Shown one piece after another: positions 5,007 through 7,256 of a DNA stretch of 7,256 nt (its first letter is position 1; each line of letters opens with the position of its first letter). The DNA lies in contig VSPM01000106.1 in the NCBI GenBank assembly GCA_009775365.1, forward strand, positions 1-7,256. Direction: 5' to 3'. Under the pieces are notes generated by a model. The model saw nothing but the letters and a program-made list of their open reading frames with translations. It made no database searches and had not been told where the DNA came from. A program made the translations under genes and the position numbers. This DNA is from Muribaculaceae bacterium. Lineage in GTDB: Bacteria; Bacteroidota; Bacteroidia; Bacteroidales; Muribaculaceae.

Positions 5007-6065
5007 CTACATATGCCATTTAAGATTGTCAAATTGAGAATAGTCATACTTATTATCTGCATCGTAGCATAGAGAACTGCCTCTGAGACTCACCGGCGTC
5101 AAAAAATTGTTTTTAAACACACCACCGGTGCCGAGACCCTGCGGGCCTTTTGCCACTACAGCCGCTGTCCACTGAGCAATCGCGTCAAGCCCTACATTCG
5201 ATTCAAGGGCTGAAGTCACCCACCAGCCAATTCCTCTCTCTGAAGCAAGTTCTATCCATTCCCCTGCTCCCGAAAATCCTCCGCACAATGCCGGCTTGAG
5301 AATCACATAGGCAGGACATATGCGATCTAATGTAGACATACGCTCATCAGTGGTGCCTTTTCCGATAAGTTCTTCATCAAGGGCTATAGGCAGCGGAGAT
5401 TCCTTACACAATTTCCTCATTCCTTCCGGATTGCCGGCAGGGATAGGTTGCTCGATGGAATGAACGCCAAGTTCATGAAGACGGGCAAGGCGCATAAGAG
5501 CGTTATTCATTGTGAATCCGCCATTGGCATCAACCCTTATCATAAGGTCGGTTTCACTATAATGCCTCCTCACATATTCAATCATCTCAACCTCCTTTTG
5601 CCAGTCAATGGCCCCTATCTTAAGTTTAAGACAATGAAAACCATCTTTCATTTTGGAGTTGATTCGTTCAATCATCTTATCGAACTCGCCCATCCATATA
5701 AGGCCATTGATTTCAATACTGCCATCTCCCTCTACAAACGGCCCCGGGAAATACACTCCGCGGCAACCGTTGCTAAAATCAAGTAGAGCCTGCTCAAATC
5801 CGAATTGTATGGACGAATGCCGCGTAAGGTCAGTAGGCTTGCCTATGGCCACATTAGCAAGAAGTTCGGTGAGCTTCCATACATAATTTCCATCGGCCTC
5901 AGGCGATAATCCCGGAAAAACGGCAGCCTCACCTATGCCGAAACGTGACGGCTCGGCCTCGTCATACACCTTGATAAGGAACGTTGGCTTCTCTGTCATC
6001 ACCCCACGCGATGTGCCTCCGGGTTCTTTGAAATGCAACAGATATGGTGCAAATGCCAGACGCAT
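5007..6065 (-). CDS. menC: o-Succinylbenzoate synthase (MenC)
   Basis: MenC dehydrates SHCHC to o-succinylbenzoate, a step of menaquinone synthesis in the cytoplasm. It belongs to the enolase superfamily, muconate-lactonising branch, and needs a divalent metal such as magnesium. In its 352 residues the active-site set is intact: the K-x-K pair LKLK (Lys147, Lys149), the metal ligands in RVDANGGF (Asp179), SIEQP (Glu205) and ALDEEL (Asp230), and the opposing Lys257 in ILKPALCGG; TSALESNVGL follows in the barrel end. The N-terminal capping domain covers about residues 1-120. Its ATG at 6065 begins 2 bases after the menB stop, so translation is probably coupled. I see no truncation or missing catalytic residue. 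The start is clear and its length is close to that usual for Bacteroidota MenC. Confidence 0.95.
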   Translation of the reverse strand: MRLAFAPYLLHFKEPGGTSRGVMTEKPTFLIKVYDEAEPSRFGIGEAAVFPGLSPEADGNYVWKLTELLANVAIGKPTDLTRHSSIQFGFEQALLDFSNGCRGVYFPGPFVEGDGSIEINGLIWMGEFDKMIERINSKMKDGFHCLKLKIGAIDWQKEVEMIEYVRRHYSETDLMIRVDANGGFTMNNALMRLARLHELGVHSIEQPIPAGNPEGMRKLCKESPLPIALDEELIGKGTTDERMSTLDRICPAYVILKPALCGGFSGAGEWIELASERGIGWWVTSALESNVGLDAIAQWTAAVVAKGPQGLGTGGVFKNNFLTPVSLRGSSLCYDADNKYDYSQFDNLKWHM

Positions 6066-6067
6066 AA

Positions 6068-6889
6068 TCAGGGGAATTTGGGAAACTGCTCAAAATCGGG
6101 GTCACGCTTCTCAAGAAACGCATTTTTACCTTCCTGAGCCTCATCCATGAGATAATACATAAGTGTGGCATCACCGGCAAATTCCATAAGCCCGGCCTGG
6201 CCGTCGAGTTCAGCATTTAGCCCGCGTTTTATCATGCGAATTGCAAGTGGCGAGCGCTTCATTATGGTGCGGCACCATTCCACCACTTCTTCTTCAAGTT
6301 TATCAAACGGCACTACCTTGTTGACCATGCCCATCTCGTATGCTTCTTCTGCAGTGTACTGCCTGCAAAGATACCATATCTCCCGGGCCTTTTTCTGTCC
6401 TACACAACGCGCAAGATATGATGAGCCGAAACCGGCGTCAAAACTACCCACCTTAGGCCCGGTCTGTCCAAACCGCGCATTGTCAGACGCTATTGAAAGA
6501 TCGCAGACTACATTCAGAACGTTGCCGCCGCCTATTGAATAACCGTTGACCATTGCGATCACCGGCTTTGGAAGCGAGCGGATGGCATGGTGAAGTTCAA
6601 GCACGTTCAGACGCGGCACTCCATCGGAGTCAACATATCCGCCACGCCCCTTTGCATTCTGGTCGCCTCCGCTGCAGAACGCCTTATCGCCGGCGCCAGT
6701 GAGCACCACAACACGAATATCCTGACATTCGCGACATATCGACATAGCGTCGAGCATCTCTCTGTTGGTGAGCGGGCGGAAAGCGTTGTAAACTTCCGGA
6801 CGGTTTATAGTGATTTTTGCAATACCCTCAAACTGTTGGAAAAGTATGTCGGTGTATTCCTTGATTGTTTGCCAGTTATATGTAGACAT
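6068..6889 (-). CDS. menB: 1,4-Dihydroxy-2-naphthoyl-CoA synthase (MenB)
   Basis: MenB closes the second ring of the naphthoquinone, turning OSB-CoA into DHNA-CoA. It is a crotonase-fold enzyme, normally a hexamer in the cytoplasm. In its 273 residues I see FCSGGDQNAKGRGGY (71-85, oxyanion region and flexible loop), the glycine-rich NGYSIGGGNVLNVVCD (115-130) and FGQTGPKVGSFDAGFGSSY (140-158). The last includes Gln142, Gly144, Ser149 and Asp151, which align with E. coli Gln154, Gly156, Ser161 and Asp163; glutamine here places it with the bicarbonate-dependent type. The C-terminus, from about 215 on, has the conserved FAGDATLMYYLMDEAQEGKNAF stretch, split here into its halves FAGDATLMYY and DEAQEGKNAF. 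It lies 30 bases after menD and just before menC in the operon. No defects seen. Confidence 0.97.
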   Translation of the reverse strand: MSTYNWQTIKEYTDILFQQFEGIAKITINRPEVYNAFRPLTNREMLDAMSICRECQDIRVVVLTGAGDKAFCSGGDQNAKGRGGYVDSDGVPRLNVLELHHAIRSLPKPVIAMVNGYSIGGGNVLNVVCDLSIASDNARFGQTGPKVGSFDAGFGSSYLARCVGQKKAREIWYLCRQYTAEEAYEMGMVNKVVPFDKLEEEVVEWCRTIMKRSPLAIRMIKRGLNAELDGQAGLMEFAGDATLMYYLMDEAQEGKNAFLEKRDPDFEQFPKFP

Positions 6890-6919
6890 ATCTGATATAT
6901 TACTATTATGTTTATTCTT

Positions 6920-7256
6920 TTATATTTCTGATTTTATTTGCATATATTGCCTCAGCAATGAAGCGCTTTTCTCCCCGTCGCAGACCACTCGAATAATCCC
7001 CTTTGCCGGAGAAGAAAACAGAGAGTCAAGCCCGCTTCTCAACGATGCCTCACAAGATGCCTCATAGTATTCCCATCCATAACCTTCCGCAAGATGACGA
7101 AGCGGCAATATTGGAGACGCACAAAAATACTCTTCTCTCTCATCAAGTTCAGAAGTGGTGGGTATAAAACGGAATATGCCTCCACCCTGATTATCGATAA
7201 CCACTATCTTCATTCTGTCCGGTGCCTCCCTTAATGCAAGGGCTCCTATATCGTAT
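6920..7256 (-). CDS. menD: SEPHCHC synthase MenD, C-terminal part only
   Basis: Only the last 111 residues are present; the gene continues beyond the right edge. MenD is a thiamine-diphosphate-dependent enzyme that joins isochorismate with 2-oxoglutarate, the committed step of menaquinone synthesis. The visible part starts inside the thiamine-binding domain with YDIGALALRE, followed by KIVVIDNQGGGIFRF, which matches the MenD pattern of a glycine-rich N-x-GGGIF turn after a beta strand. Position directly upstream of menB supports this. The internal methionine at 7213 is not the start, since the reading frame is open to the edge and conserved sequence lies upstream of it. The full protein should be about 550 residues. 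Confidence 0.9.
   Translation of the reverse strand, partial: YDIGALALREAPDRMKIVVIDNQGGGIFRFIPTTSELDEREEYFCASPILPLRHLAEGYGWEYYEASCEASLRSGLDSLFSSPAKGIIRVVCDGEKSASLLRQYMQIKSEI

Noticed and set aside
1..7256. CRISPR array, tRNA, rRNA or insertion sequence
   Set aside because: No regularly spaced repeat, cloverleaf, rRNA-like stretch, transposase gene or terminal inverted repeats of an insertion sequence were seen on either strand.

Overview
The window reads as chromosomal DNA from the Bacteroidota, most likely the order Bacteroidales (a gut Bacteroides/Muribaculaceae-type organism). The clues are Bacteroidota-type promoters (TTTG about 21 bases before TAnnTTTG), a lipoprotein with an acidic run right after its cysteine, a type IX-like C-terminal sorting domain, a Crp/Fnr regulator of the Bacteroidota type, and a menD-menB-menC-menE gene order. 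The family-level assignment is inference. All recognised genes lie on the minus strand, so transcription runs from right to left.

Right half (7256 down to 3984): the end of a menaquinone (vitamin K2) operon. It holds the 3' part of menD (cut by the window edge), then complete menB, menC and menE. Spacing is tight: 30 bases from menD to menB, 2 from menB to menC, and 41 to 39 from menC to menE. Together these enzymes make SEPHCHC, convert o-succinylbenzoate precursors to OSB and OSB-CoA, and close the ring to DHNA-CoA. menH, menF and menA are not visible here.

Middle (3983 down to 2986): a Crp/Fnr-family regulator with its own near-consensus -7 box and a strong intrinsic terminator behind it.

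Intergenic block (about 2503 to 3120): more than 600 bases without a recognisable protein gene, but not empty. It contains the regulator's terminator, two tandem near-identical 16-base palindromes, two promoters with identical geometry, and a leader RNA that can fold into a rod of about 210 nucleotides. This block drives the lipoprotein gene and is the most interesting part of the window.

Left half (2502 down to 1): a surface-type lipoprotein gene, an intrinsic terminator, then two secreted-protein genes that overlap by an ATGA stop/start: a small protein carrying a type IX-like sorting domain and a larger secreted protein that runs off the left edge. This half is visibly more AT-rich than the men operon and looks like accessory, cell-surface DNA.
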